59,472 nucleotides of DNA from Synergistaceae bacterium UBA1358 (GTDB taxonomy: Bacteria; Synergistota; Synergistia; Synergistales; Synergistaceae): assembly GCA_002306075.1 (NCBI GenBank), contig DBRW01000060.1, positions 1 to 59,472 on the forward strand. The letters are read 5' to 3'. Below are positions 42,498 through 50,775 of this stretch, one piece after another; position 1 is the stretch's first letter; the number at the start of each line of letters is the position of its first letter. Below the pieces are notes generated by a model. That model was not told the DNA's origin. It saw nothing but the letters and a program-made list of their open reading frames with translations, and did not search any database. The translations under genes were made by a program, and so were the position numbers.

Positions 42498-42770
42498 ATG
42501 ATAAAGGTAGGTCTGTTCGCCGATATAAGGACCATGGTGGGGGCAAAAGAGGTTATGATGCCCTACAGGCCGACTCTTGCACTCCTTATGGAGGATCTGT
42601 GCGCGAAGTACGGAAAGGTCTTCCGCGACTTCTGCATGGACGGGGACAAGATCTCAAGGCGCGTCAACATTCTTGTCAACGGTCACCACATGCTGCACCT
42701 GCAGAAGGACGACACCCCGCTCAAGGACGGGGACGACGTCAGGATCTTCCCGCTGATCGGCGGAGGTTAG
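42498..42770 (+). CDS. MoaD/ThiS-family sulfur carrier protein
   Basis: A 90-residue beta-grasp protein ending in Gly-Gly-Gly (FPLIGGG), the adenylated C-terminus of sulfur carriers. MIKVGLFADIRTMVGAKEV at the start and VNILVNGHHMLHL, LKDGDDVRIFPLIGGG at the end fit MoaD. It would donate the dithiolene sulfur of the pterin cofactor that the AOR upstream uses. Such MoaD-like genes often follow AOR genes. ATG 42498 is preferred with AAGGTGA at six bases; a GTG at 42489 is an alternative. A bidirectional terminator follows. Confidence 0.88.
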   Translation: MIKVGLFADIRTMVGAKEVMMPYRPTLALLMEDLCAKYGKVFRDFCMDGDKISRRVNILVNGHHMLHLQKDDTPLKDGDDVRIFPLIGGG

Positions 42771-42800
42771 ATCCGGAAGACAAATTAAGCAAAAAGAAAA

Positions 42801-42840
42801 TGCCCCGCACCTTGAAAGGTCCGGGGCAAATTTTTATCTT
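42801..42840. terminator. Bidirectional terminator between moaD-like gene and cysS
   Basis: TGCCCCG (42801-42807) pairs with CGGGGCA (42822-42828), with an inner ACCT/AGGT stem. A T5 run follows on the plus strand and an A-rich run precedes it, giving Us on the minus strand. It serves the convergent AOR and cysS transcripts. Confidence 0.92.
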
Positions 42841-42843
42841 AGT

Positions 42844-44247
42844 TTATATCTGTCTCTTCCAGCGCGTTCCCTGCGGGGTGTCCTCGATGATTATGCCCTT
42901 TGCCGCGAGCATGTCCCTGATCTCGTCGGAGCGTTTGAAGTTTTTGTTCTTCCTGGCCTCTGTCCTCTCCGCCAGGAGCGCCTCGATCTCCTCGTCCGAG
43001 CCTTCGCTCTTTTCCTCGCTGAAAAAGCCGAATACGCTGTTGACCTTTTCGAGGAACACCCTGGCGGCCTTTATGCCCTCTTCGCAGAAGCCTTCGTTTT
43101 CGGTCAGGTGGACATTTACGGCCCTCACCACGTCGAAGACGCAGCCGAGCGCTCCCGCCGTGTTGAAGTCGTCATCCATGGCCTCTCTGTATCCGAGCGA
43201 TGCCTTTTCGACCGCCTCGGCCAATGCGCTGTCCCTCCCGCACGGTTTCCTGTTCTCGACCGCGAACTTCAGGTCGGCGTAGCAGTTGTTGATCCTTTCA
43301 AGCGCGCTCTGAGCCTGGTCTAGAGCATCCTTCGTGAAGTTGATAGGAGAGCGGTAGTGTGCGCTGAGCAGGAAGAAACGGAGCACGAGAGGGTTGTACT
43401 TTTTTCTTATGTCGCGGACAGTCATGAAGTTGCCAAGGGATTTGGACATCTTTTCCTTGTCGATCATGATATATGCGTTGTGGAGCCAGTATTTGACGAA
43501 CTGGCAGCCGGAGGCGCACTCGGACTGGGCGATCTCGTTCTCGTGGTGTGGGAATATCAGGTCGCTTCCGCCGCCGTGGATGTCTATCGAATCGCCAAGG
43601 TACTTCGTAGACATCGCGCTGCACTCGATGTGCCAGCCCGGACGTCCCTTGCCCCATGGGCTCTCCCAGAAGGGCTCGCCTGGTTTGCTGGCCTTCCACA
43701 GAGCGAAGTCGAGCGGATCGCTTTTCCTCTCGTCGACCTCTATCCTTGCTCCGCTCTGCAGTTCCTCGATGCTCTGCTTCGAGAGCTTGCCGTATTCGGG
43801 GAAGCTCTGAACAGAGAAGTAGACGTCCCCGTTCATCTCATAGGCGTGCCCTTTTTCGATGAGGGTACTGACAATTTTGATGATCTCGTCGATCTCGTGC
43901 GTGGCCCTAGGATTCACCGTGGCCCTTTTGATCCCGAGTGCATCTGCATCCTCATAGTACTCGGCTATAAATTTCTCGGCCAGGTCCGCAACGGTGATGC
44001 CCATCTCATTGGCTCTTCTGATCATCTTGTCGTCGATGTCGGTGAAGTTCTGTACGAAGGTCACCTCGTAGCCGATGCTCTCAAGATATCTTCTGAATAC
44101 GTCAAAAAGCACGAAGGGCCTTGCGTTGCCGATGTGGAAAAAATCGTATACGGTCGGACCGCATACGTAGAACCGCACCTTTCCTTTTTCTATCGGTTCA
44201 AAAGGTTCCTTTTTTCTTGTAAGGTCGTTATAAACTGTCAGAGCCAT
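42844..44247 (-). CDS. cysS: Cysteine--tRNA ligase
   Basis: Charges tRNA-Cys; class I synthetase of 467 residues, the only minus-strand gene here. The zinc and HIGH sites are together near the start: FYVCGPTVYDFFHIGNARPF. Further zinc ligands are in GWHIECSAMS and HHENEIAQSE, and KMSKS lies in EKMSKSLGNF near residue 265. The C-terminal anticodon domain ends GTRWKRQI. AGGAGG lies before the ATG. It diverges from uvrC with an 88-bp gap that must hold promoters for both; I see only weak candidates. Confidence 0.97.
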   Translation of the reverse strand: MALTVYNDLTRKKEPFEPIEKGKVRFYVCGPTVYDFFHIGNARPFVLFDVFRRYLESIGYEVTFVQNFTDIDDKMIRRANEMGITVADLAEKFIAEYYEDADALGIKRATVNPRATHEIDEIIKIVSTLIEKGHAYEMNGDVYFSVQSFPEYGKLSKQSIEELQSGARIEVDERKSDPLDFALWKASKPGEPFWESPWGKGRPGWHIECSAMSTKYLGDSIDIHGGGSDLIFPHHENEIAQSECASGCQFVKYWLHNAYIMIDKEKMSKSLGNFMTVRDIRKKYNPLVLRFFLLSAHYRSPINFTKDALDQAQSALERINNCYADLKFAVENRKPCGRDSALAEAVEKASLGYREAMDDDFNTAGALGCVFDVVRAVNVHLTENEGFCEEGIKAARVFLEKVNSVFGFFSEEKSEGSDEEIEALLAERTEARKNKNFKRSDEIRDMLAAKGIIIEDTPQGTRWKRQI

Positions 44248-44335
44248 AATGGCACCTCCTGAATGCTACTTTATACATACTATGATATCCTATACCATGA
44301 AACCGACAACAGCAATCACGGAAAGGACCATATTT

Positions 44336-45811
44336 TTGAAAAGAGAAGACCTGCTGCTACATATCAAATCATTCCCCGACAAGCCAGGGGTATATCTGAT
44401 GCGCGATGCCGACGGAAAGATCATCTATGTCGGCAAGGCCAAATCGCTCAAGAAGCGGGTCTCATCCTATTTCCGCCACTCACGCTTCGCATCGCCGAGG
44501 CTCAGGAAGCTCGTCGAAACCATATCGGACATATCCACGATCAGGACCGAAACGGAGATAGAGGCCCTTATACTCGAAAACAGGCTGATCAAACTCTACC
44601 AGCCCTTCTTCAACATAGACCTGAAAATGAACGAACGCTACGCATACATAAAGGTCACAGCGGAGAAATTTCCGAGGATAGTCGTGACGAGGCACAGGCA
44701 GGAGGACGATGGCATATACATCGGTCCGTTCGTAAGGGTCTCGGAGGTCAGAGAGCTGCTGCGACTCATCGAGAGGTACCTGCCCCTTCGCTACTGCAAA
44801 GGGGAGATAAAGGGGTCAGACAAAAACGTCCGTCCCTGCATGAGGCATGCCCTGGGGCACTGCCTCGCTCCGTGCGCGGGCCTCTGTTCGGAGAAGGAGT
44901 ACAGGGAAAGGGCCGCCGACGTTATAATGTTGCTGCAGGGAAAGGGCCTCGAACTTGTCGAAAAGCTCCGCAAAAGGATGGACAAGGCCGTTGAGGATCT
45001 TGAGTTCGAGAAGGCCGCTGTCCTCAGGGACACGATCCGCGCGATATGGAGGGTAAGCCGCCAGCGCAACAGCATCCCGGAGATAGCGGCAGGTAAAGAC
45101 AACAATTGGGAGGCATTGAACCGTCTACAGGAATTGTTGAAACTGCCCACACTGCCGTGGCGGATAGACGGTTTCGACATATCGCACACTTCGGGCAAGG
45201 AGACGGTCGGCGTCGCAGTCGTCTTCGAACAGGGATATCCGAATACCTCCCTGTACAGGCGCTTCAACATAAAGAGCGTTGAGGGCATAGACGACTTCAG
45301 GTCGCTCAACGAGACTCTGCTCAGAAGGTACAAAAGGTGCATCAGCGGACAAGAGCCGATGCCTCAGCTTATACTCATAGACGGGGGACCAGTACAGCTC
45401 GAGTTTGCCATGGAGGCTACGAAGGAACTAGGGCTGACTGACATCCCGATGATATCGCTCGCGAAGGAAGAAGAGGAGATCTACTTACCAGGTCAAAAGG
45501 AGTCGCTGAGATTAGACCGCACAGATCCCGCGCTCAGGCTCCTGCAGTACGTCAGGGACGAATCCCACAGGTACGCCATAACTTCACACAGGGCGGCCAG
45601 GAGCAGGAATTTCAGAAGGAGCAGGCTGGAGGAGGTCCCCGGAGTAGGACGGGCAAAAGCCGCCCAGCTCATTACAAGGTTCGGAAGCACCAGGGCAATA
45701 ATGGATGCGGCGGAAGAAGACCTTGCCTCCGCTCCGGGCATAGGAAGGATCCTTGCCCGGAGGATACAGGAATATCTCAGACATGCTGATGAAGGGAGCG
45801 GTCAGCAATGA
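44336..45811 (+). CDS. uvrC: UvrABC system protein C
   Basis: Makes both incisions in nucleotide excision repair. From TTG 44336 it has 491 residues, shorter than the 590-610 of E. coli, but all domains are present: GIY-YIG nuclease (FPDKPGVYLMRDADGKIIYVG, residues about 10-90), a Cys-rich linker (RPCMRHALGHCLAPCAGLC), UvrB-binding UVR helix (AVEDLEFEKAAVLRD), the RNase H-like second nuclease (DGFDISHTSGKETVG, LILIDGG) and tandem helix-hairpin-helix (EVPGVGRAKAAQL, SAPGIGRILA). TTG 44336 is chosen because GGAAAGGA lies seven bases upstream; ATG 44297 has no ribosome site. It overlaps ribD by four bases. Confidence 0.95.
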   Translation: MKREDLLLHIKSFPDKPGVYLMRDADGKIIYVGKAKSLKKRVSSYFRHSRFASPRLRKLVETISDISTIRTETEIEALILENRLIKLYQPFFNIDLKMNERYAYIKVTAEKFPRIVVTRHRQEDDGIYIGPFVRVSEVRELLRLIERYLPLRYCKGEIKGSDKNVRPCMRHALGHCLAPCAGLCSEKEYRERAADVIMLLQGKGLELVEKLRKRMDKAVEDLEFEKAAVLRDTIRAIWRVSRQRNSIPEIAAGKDNNWEALNRLQELLKLPTLPWRIDGFDISHTSGKETVGVAVVFEQGYPNTSLYRRFNIKSVEGIDDFRSLNETLLRRYKRCISGQEPMPQLILIDGGPVQLEFAMEATKELGLTDIPMISLAKEEEEIYLPGQKESLRLDRTDPALRLLQYVRDESHRYAITSHRAARSRNFRRSRLEEVPGVGRAKAAQLITRFGSTRAIMDAAEEDLASAPGIGRILARRIQEYLRHADEGSGQQ

Positions 45812-46914
45812 CGGCCAAAAGCCAGAGGATGATCGACGAAGGATATATGAGGACCGCGCTCTCGCTCGCGCTCAACGGGACCGGGTCCGTAAGCCCCAAT
45901 CCGCGCGTCGGCTGCGTGATCGTACGGGATAATGAGGTGATCGGTTCCGGATGGCACAGATGCTGCGGCGATCCCCATGCCGAGGTCGAAGCGGTAAGGA
46001 ACGCCGGAGGCGACGTCAGGGGGGCGACGGTATATGTCAACCTCGAGCCCTGCTGCCATCAGGGCAGGACGCCCCCATGCGCGCCGATGCTCATCGAGAA
46101 GGGGGTATCGAGAGTCGTCGTTGGCATGACCGACCCCAACCCCAAGGTGAACTGCGGCGGCATAAACCTGCTCATGGACGCGGGGATAGAGGTCACGACC
46201 GGCATCCTCGAAAAGGAATCCAAATGGATAAACAGGGGATTCATAAGAAGGATGAACGACGGACGCCCCTGGGTGACGCTCAAGACCGCCTGCTCGCTAG
46301 ACGGTAATATCGCGCTGAAGGACGGATCGAGCAAGTGGATCACGGGCGAGGCCTCCCGCAGGAAGGTCCACATGATGAGGGCCGAGAGCGACGCACTGCT
46401 CTCCGGGATAGGAACAGTCCTCGCCGACGACCCTGCCTTTACCGTAAGGGAGGCGGAGGGCAGGACCCCGCTGAGGGCGATCATAGACAGAAAGCTCAGG
46501 ACGCCGCTCGACGCGTCTCTCTTCAAGGAAAAGGGGCTCGTATTCTTCGCGGGCGGCGACGCTCCGGCGGAAAAGATCAAAAAGATCAGGGAGCGCGGAG
46601 CCGAGGTCTTTATTATCGACGGCCCGGAGGAGAGCGGTCCGGATTTCGTTGTGGCTAAATTGTGCGAATTAGGTGTAAACTATCTGATGGTCGAATGCGG
46701 GGCAAGACTTACTTCCTCGCTGATTGGCCGCGGCCTTGTGGACGAGATCTCGCTCTTCATGGCCCCCAGGCTTCTCGGGAACGGCATCCGCTTTACGGAG
46801 CACCTTGGATTGGGTAAGCTTGACGAGGCCGTGAGCATAAAGGATATGCAGATATCCGCATGCGGTGAAGACATCTGGATAAGGGGAGTTCTGTCATGTT
46901 CACCGGACTTATAG
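45808..46914 (+). CDS. ribD: Riboflavin biosynthesis deaminase/reductase RibD
   Basis: Bifunctional enzyme for the second and third steps of riboflavin synthesis. The 368 residues have an N-terminal deaminase (zinc site HAEVEAV near 56, and EPCCHQGRTPPCAPML) and a C-terminal NADPH-dependent reductase (RPWVTLKTACSLDGNIAL, SDALLSGIGTVLADDPAFTVR, VECGARLTSSLI). ATGA overlap with uvrC makes it the first rib gene of a unit whose promoter lies ahead of uvrC. I see no FMN riboswitch there or within the 88-bp cysS-uvrC gap. It overlaps ribE by 19 bases. Confidence 0.96.
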   Translation: MTAKSQRMIDEGYMRTALSLALNGTGSVSPNPRVGCVIVRDNEVIGSGWHRCCGDPHAEVEAVRNAGGDVRGATVYVNLEPCCHQGRTPPCAPMLIEKGVSRVVVGMTDPNPKVNCGGINLLMDAGIEVTTGILEKESKWINRGFIRRMNDGRPWVTLKTACSLDGNIALKDGSSKWITGEASRRKVHMMRAESDALLSGIGTVLADDPAFTVREAEGRTPLRAIIDRKLRTPLDASLFKEKGLVFFAGGDAPAEKIKKIRERGAEVFIIDGPEESGPDFVVAKLCELGVNYLMVECGARLTSSLIGRGLVDEISLFMAPRLLGNGIRFTEHLGLGKLDEAVSIKDMQISACGEDIWIRGVLSCSPDL

Positions 46915-47561
46915 AGACAGTCGGCACTCTTTCAGCCATACATCCGAAGGACGATGTCTGGAAGCTCGACATCGTGGCGCCGAAGATCGCGGGCGAGCTC
47001 AGGATCGGCGACTCCGTATCCATATCGGGGGCGTGCAGCACTGTCGTGCGTTCTGACAGCAGATCATTCAGCGTCGAGATAATGGAGGAGACGCGGATAA
47101 GGACGAAGCTGGGGTCTCTCAGGAGCGGCTCGAGGGTGAACCTTGAGAGGGCGATGAGGCTTGATTCAAGGCTTGACGGCCATATCGTCTCCGGGCACAT
47201 AGACGGCCTCGCCTATGTCAGTAAGATAGAGATCAGCCCAAAGACAAGGAAGTACTATTTCGAAGCACCTCCGGAGCTGCTCTCCGGGATCGTCCCGAAG
47301 GGATCCGTGGCGATCGACGGCATAAGCCTCACGGTCATCGACGTCGATGCGGAGAGCTTTTCCGTAGGCATAATCCCGACCACGATCTCAGACACGACCC
47401 TCTCCGAACTCAAAGAGGGGGATGCGGTGAATATAGAGACAGATATGATAGGCAAATACATCACAAAATTTTTGAATGCACGTTTTTCCGGGGCTGAGAA
47501 CACCGATGAGGTGAAAAATACTCTGACATGGGATAAACTTGTAAAATACGGCTGGGTCTAG
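46896..47561 (+). CDS. ribE: Riboflavin synthase alpha subunit
   Basis: Dismutates two 6,7-dimethyl-8-ribityllumazines to riboflavin. The 221 residues are two homologous barrels: the first begins MFTGLIETVGTLSAI and holds SVSISGACSTVV; the second has HIVSGHIDGLAYV and GSVAIDGISLTVIDV. The typical C-terminal helix follows. AAGGGGAG lies before the ATG inside the ribD end. Order ribD-ribE-ribBA-ribH is that of B. subtilis. Confidence 0.96.
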   Translation: MFTGLIETVGTLSAIHPKDDVWKLDIVAPKIAGELRIGDSVSISGACSTVVRSDSRSFSVEIMEETRIRTKLGSLRSGSRVNLERAMRLDSRLDGHIVSGHIDGLAYVSKIEISPKTRKYYFEAPPELLSGIVPKGSVAIDGISLTVIDVDAESFSVGIIPTTISDTTLSELKEGDAVNIETDMIGKYITKFLNARFSGAENTDEVKNTLTWDKLVKYGWV

Positions 47562-47576
47562 GGGGATCACTGAGGA

Positions 47577-48824
47577 ATGTTCAATACGATCGAAGAAGCA
47601 CTGAATGACATCAAGCAAGGAAAAATGATAATCGTCGTAGACGACGAAAACCGGGAAAACGAGGGTGACCTTGTTATGGCGGCAGACTGCTGCCGGCCCG
47701 AGGACATCAATTTCATGATAAAGAACGCGAGGGGACTTGTCTGTGTGCCGATCGGGGCCGAACAGGCAAAAAGACTGCAGCTCAACCCGATGGTCGAGCA
47801 CAACACCGACGCACACGGTACCGCCTTCACAGTCTCCGTCGACCATCTCAAAGACACGACCACAGGCATTTCAGCCGCCGAGAGGGCGATAACGGCCAAA
47901 GCTCTGGCCAACCCGCTCTCGAGGGCCGAGGACTTCCGCCGCCCGGGACACATCTTCCCGCTCGTGGCGCGCCACGGAGGGGTACTGAAGAGGGCTGGCC
48001 ACACCGAAGCGGCAGTGGACCTTTCCCGCATGGCCGGATTCAACGAGGGCGGAGTCATATGCGAGATAATGAACGAAGACGGTAGCATGGCAAGGCTTCC
48101 TCAGCTCCTTGAATTCGCGGCCAAGTACGGGCTGAAGATAATATCGGTCGAGAACCTGATCAGGTACCGCGTTATGAGGGAAAAACTGGTCAGGCGGGAA
48201 GCGACGGTGCACATGCCGACCGCATGGGGAGATTTCATCTGCCACGCCTACACCTGCCCTTACGGCGAACATCCCAATGACGTGCACCTCGCCCTGGTAA
48301 AGGGAGATATCGAGGGTGCGGGTGATGTACTCGTGAGGGTACATTCGGAGTGCTTCACGGGAGACCTTCTTGGTTCACTGAGATGCGACTGCGGTCCGCA
48401 GCTGCACAAGGCTATGATGATGATAGAAAAAGCCGGAAGGGGAGTACTCCTCTACATGCGCCAGGAAGGGCGCGGTATTGGGCTCCTTGCAAAGCTCAAG
48501 GCCTATGAGCTTCAGGAAAAGGGAATGGACACGGTGGAGGCCAACGTAGCGCTCGGCTATGCCCCCGATGCGAGGGACTATGGTTTAGGAGCGCAGATCC
48601 TCGCAGATCTCGGTCTCAGAAAGATAAGGCTCATGACCAACAACCCGGTCAAGATCACGGGACTGAAGGGGTACGGACTTGAGATCACGGAGAGGGTACC
48701 CATCGAGATCGACCCGAACCCGTACAACGAAAAATATCTCACCACCAAAGTCTGCAAGATGGGACATGTACTGAACAACTCAATGTGTGTAGAAATGGCA
48801 AAATCAAAAAAGGAAGCACAATAA
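47577..48824 (+). CDS. ribBA: Bifunctional DHBP synthase / GTP cyclohydrolase II
   Basis: Makes both starting compounds of riboflavin. Residues 1-200 are 3,4-dihydroxy-2-butanone 4-phosphate synthase (IVVDDENRENEGDLVMAA and HTEAAVDL). Residues about 205-405 are GTP cyclohydrolase II with its zinc Cys in HSECFTGDLLGSLRCDCG, followed by LLYMRQEGRGIGL. The 415-residue length matches fused enzymes. The ATG follows TGAGGA. It is 15 bp after ribE and 39 bp before ribH. Confidence 0.97.
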   Translation: MFNTIEEALNDIKQGKMIIVVDDENRENEGDLVMAADCCRPEDINFMIKNARGLVCVPIGAEQAKRLQLNPMVEHNTDAHGTAFTVSVDHLKDTTTGISAAERAITAKALANPLSRAEDFRRPGHIFPLVARHGGVLKRAGHTEAAVDLSRMAGFNEGGVICEIMNEDGSMARLPQLLEFAAKYGLKIISVENLIRYRVMREKLVRREATVHMPTAWGDFICHAYTCPYGEHPNDVHLALVKGDIEGAGDVLVRVHSECFTGDLLGSLRCDCGPQLHKAMMMIEKAGRGVLLYMRQEGRGIGLLAKLKAYELQEKGMDTVEANVALGYAPDARDYGLGAQILADLGLRKIRLMTNNPVKITGLKGYGLEITERVPIEIDPNPYNEKYLTTKVCKMGHVLNNSMCVEMAKSKKEAQ

Positions 48825-48863
48825 AAGGGTCTTAAGATAAATTTACTTAAAGGGGAGAGCCAA

Positions 48864-49349
48864 ATGAAAATAGTCCAGGGAAACATGATAGGGAGCGGCC
48901 TGCGCTTCGCCATAATAGCATCGAGGTTCAACGAGCTCATCACTTCAAAGCTCATCGAAGGGGCAAAGGACGCCCTGACAAGACATGACGTGCGCCATCA
49001 GGACATAGATGTTTACTGGACACCGGGCGCATGGGAACAGCCCGTCGTTGCAAAGGAGCTCGCCCTGAGCGGAAAATATGACGCGATAATCACGCTCGGA
49101 GCCGTCATCCGCGGCGACACCTCCCACCATGAGTACGTTGCTGGCGAGGCTGCAAAAGGGCTTGCGCTTGTAGGGCTCGAGCACCGCATCCCCGTCGCAT
49201 TCGGAATACTGACCACCGACAACCTCGAGCAGGCCCTTGCACGCTCAGGGAGCAAAGCGGGAAACAAGGGAGCGGATGCTGCACTTGCCGCGCTCGAAAC
49301 AGCCAACCTGCTCAGGGAAGTCCGCAAAGACAGAGGAGCTGACGCTTAA
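48864..49349 (+). CDS. ribH: 6,7-dimethyl-8-ribityllumazine synthase
   Basis: Condenses the ribBA and ribD products to the lumazine precursor. The 161 residues contain ASRFNELITSKL near residue 20, TPGAWEQPV, the catalytic loop GAVIRGDTSHHEYVAGEAAKGL with the catalytic His, and PVAFGILTTDNLEQALARSG. Typical icosahedral or decameric subunit length. AAAGGGGAGA precedes the ATG. Its stop overlaps the serS start (TAATG). Confidence 0.96.
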   Translation: MKIVQGNMIGSGLRFAIIASRFNELITSKLIEGAKDALTRHDVRHQDIDVYWTPGAWEQPVVAKELALSGKYDAIITLGAVIRGDTSHHEYVAGEAAKGLALVGLEHRIPVAFGILTTDNLEQALARSGSKAGNKGADAALAALETANLLREVRKDRGADA

Positions 49350-50620
49350 TGCTTGATATGAAATGGGTGAGGGAGCATACGGACGAAGTAGCCGCAATGC
49401 TCTTGAACAGGAATTACAACTTCCCGCTGGACAAATTCGTCGAGCTGGATGCCCTGCGCCGCGAGACGCTGCTTGAGGTCGAAGCGTTGAAGGAGAAGCG
49501 CAACGCCGGGGCCAAAGAGGTAGGGATGAAAAAGAAGGCCGGCGAAAACGCCGACGCCCTTATGGAAGAGATGCGCCTTATCGGTGAAAAGGTGAAGGAG
49601 CTCGATGAGAAGGTCGCTGGGATAGAGGCCGAGCTCCAGGATCTCGCCATGAGGATCCCCAACAGACCGCACAGTTCGGTCCCCGTCGGAGCCGATGAGA
49701 ACGACAACGTCGAGATTAGGAGACACGGCACGCCGAGGCGGTTCACGTTTGAACCCAAACCGCACTGGGACCTCGGGGAACCGCTCGGTATAATGGATTT
49801 CGAAAGAGGCGTCCAGCTTGCCGAGAGCCGCTTCACGGTTCTCAAAGGAGCGGGAGCCAGGCTTGAAAGGGCCCTTATGAACTTTATGCTCGACCTCCAT
49901 ACGACGCAGCACGGATTTACAGAGATCGCCCCTCCGATACTCGTCAACACTACGACGATGAGCGGGACGGGCCAGCTTCCAAAATTTGCGGAGGACCTCT
50001 ACAGGTGCGCGAACGACGACCTCTGGCTGATACCCACCGCCGAAGTGCCGCTGACCAACCTTCACGCGGGAGAGATACTGAACGAATCGGATCTGCCGAA
50101 ATACTACTGCGCGTTCACCCCGTGCTTCAGGCGCGAGGCGGGCAGCTACGGCCGCGATATGAGAGGCATGCTCAGGCAGCATCAGTTTGACAAGGTCGAG
50201 ATGGTCAAGATCAGCACCCCGGAAAAGAGCTATGACGAGCTCGAACACATGACGAACTGCGCCGAAAAGGTGCTTCAGCTCCTCGGCATACCGTACAGGG
50301 TGATATGCCTCTGCACGGGCGACATGGGCTTCGGCGCCGCAAAGACTTACGATATCGAAGTTTGGCTCCCGAGCCAGAATTGCTACCGCGAGATCAGCTC
50401 CTGCAGCAACTGTGAGGATTTCCAGGCCAGAAGGATGGGCACGAAATACCGCCCGGCCAACGGCGGCAAGCCCCGCTTCGTCCACACGCTGAACGGATCC
50501 GGGATCGCGATAGGCAGATGCCTGATCGCGCTGATGGAAAACTACCAGAACGAAGACGGGAGCATCACCGTTCCCGAGGCCCTGCGTCCCTACGCCGGAG
50601 GCCTTGAGGTCGTAAAATAA
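49349..50620 (+). CDS. serS: Serine--tRNA ligase
   Basis: Charges tRNA-Ser and also tRNA-Sec with serine, the first step of selenocysteine formation, so it links to selC in this window. The 423 residues hold an N-terminal coiled coil (about 30-105), class II motif 2 (YCAFTPCFRREAGSYGRD near residue 250), LRQHQFDKVEMVKI and motif 3 (GSGIAIGRCLIALMENYQ). It overlaps ribH by one base, with GAGGAG upstream. A terminator follows. Confidence 0.97.
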   Translation: MLDMKWVREHTDEVAAMLLNRNYNFPLDKFVELDALRRETLLEVEALKEKRNAGAKEVGMKKKAGENADALMEEMRLIGEKVKELDEKVAGIEAELQDLAMRIPNRPHSSVPVGADENDNVEIRRHGTPRRFTFEPKPHWDLGEPLGIMDFERGVQLAESRFTVLKGAGARLERALMNFMLDLHTTQHGFTEIAPPILVNTTTMSGTGQLPKFAEDLYRCANDDLWLIPTAEVPLTNLHAGEILNESDLPKYYCAFTPCFRREAGSYGRDMRGMLRQHQFDKVEMVKISTPEKSYDELEHMTNCAEKVLQLLGIPYRVICLCTGDMGFGAAKTYDIEVWLPSQNCYREISSCSNCEDFQARRMGTKYRPANGGKPRFVHTLNGSGIAIGRCLIALMENYQNEDGSITVPEALRPYAGGLEVVK

Positions 50621-50646
50621 CAAACGAAGAGCGAAAAATGCAGCAG

Positions 50647-50680
50647 GTCAGGGGGTCGGCACAGCCTCCCCTGACTTTTT
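50647..50680 (+). terminator. Intrinsic terminator after serS
   Basis: GTCAGGGG (50647-50654) and CCCCTGAC (50668-50675) form an eight-pair stem, followed directly by a T5 run. Confidence 0.92.
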
Positions 50681-50775
50681 GCTGTTTAGCTTCTCTTTTG
50701 TTATGCGCGCAAACATGGTAGGATTATCGGAGAGGGAAGAGATCCCTCCCTATGCGGATAAAGGAAGGGTCATCT

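Noticed and set aside
42362..43282. Plus-strand open frame of 306 codons across the end of AOR, moaD and cysS
   Set aside because: It runs through two real genes, a terminator and the antisense of cysS; composition is that of a shadow frame.
43357..44262. Long plus-strand frame opposite cysS
   Set aside because: Exact antisense of a clearly coding cysS with full synthetase motifs.
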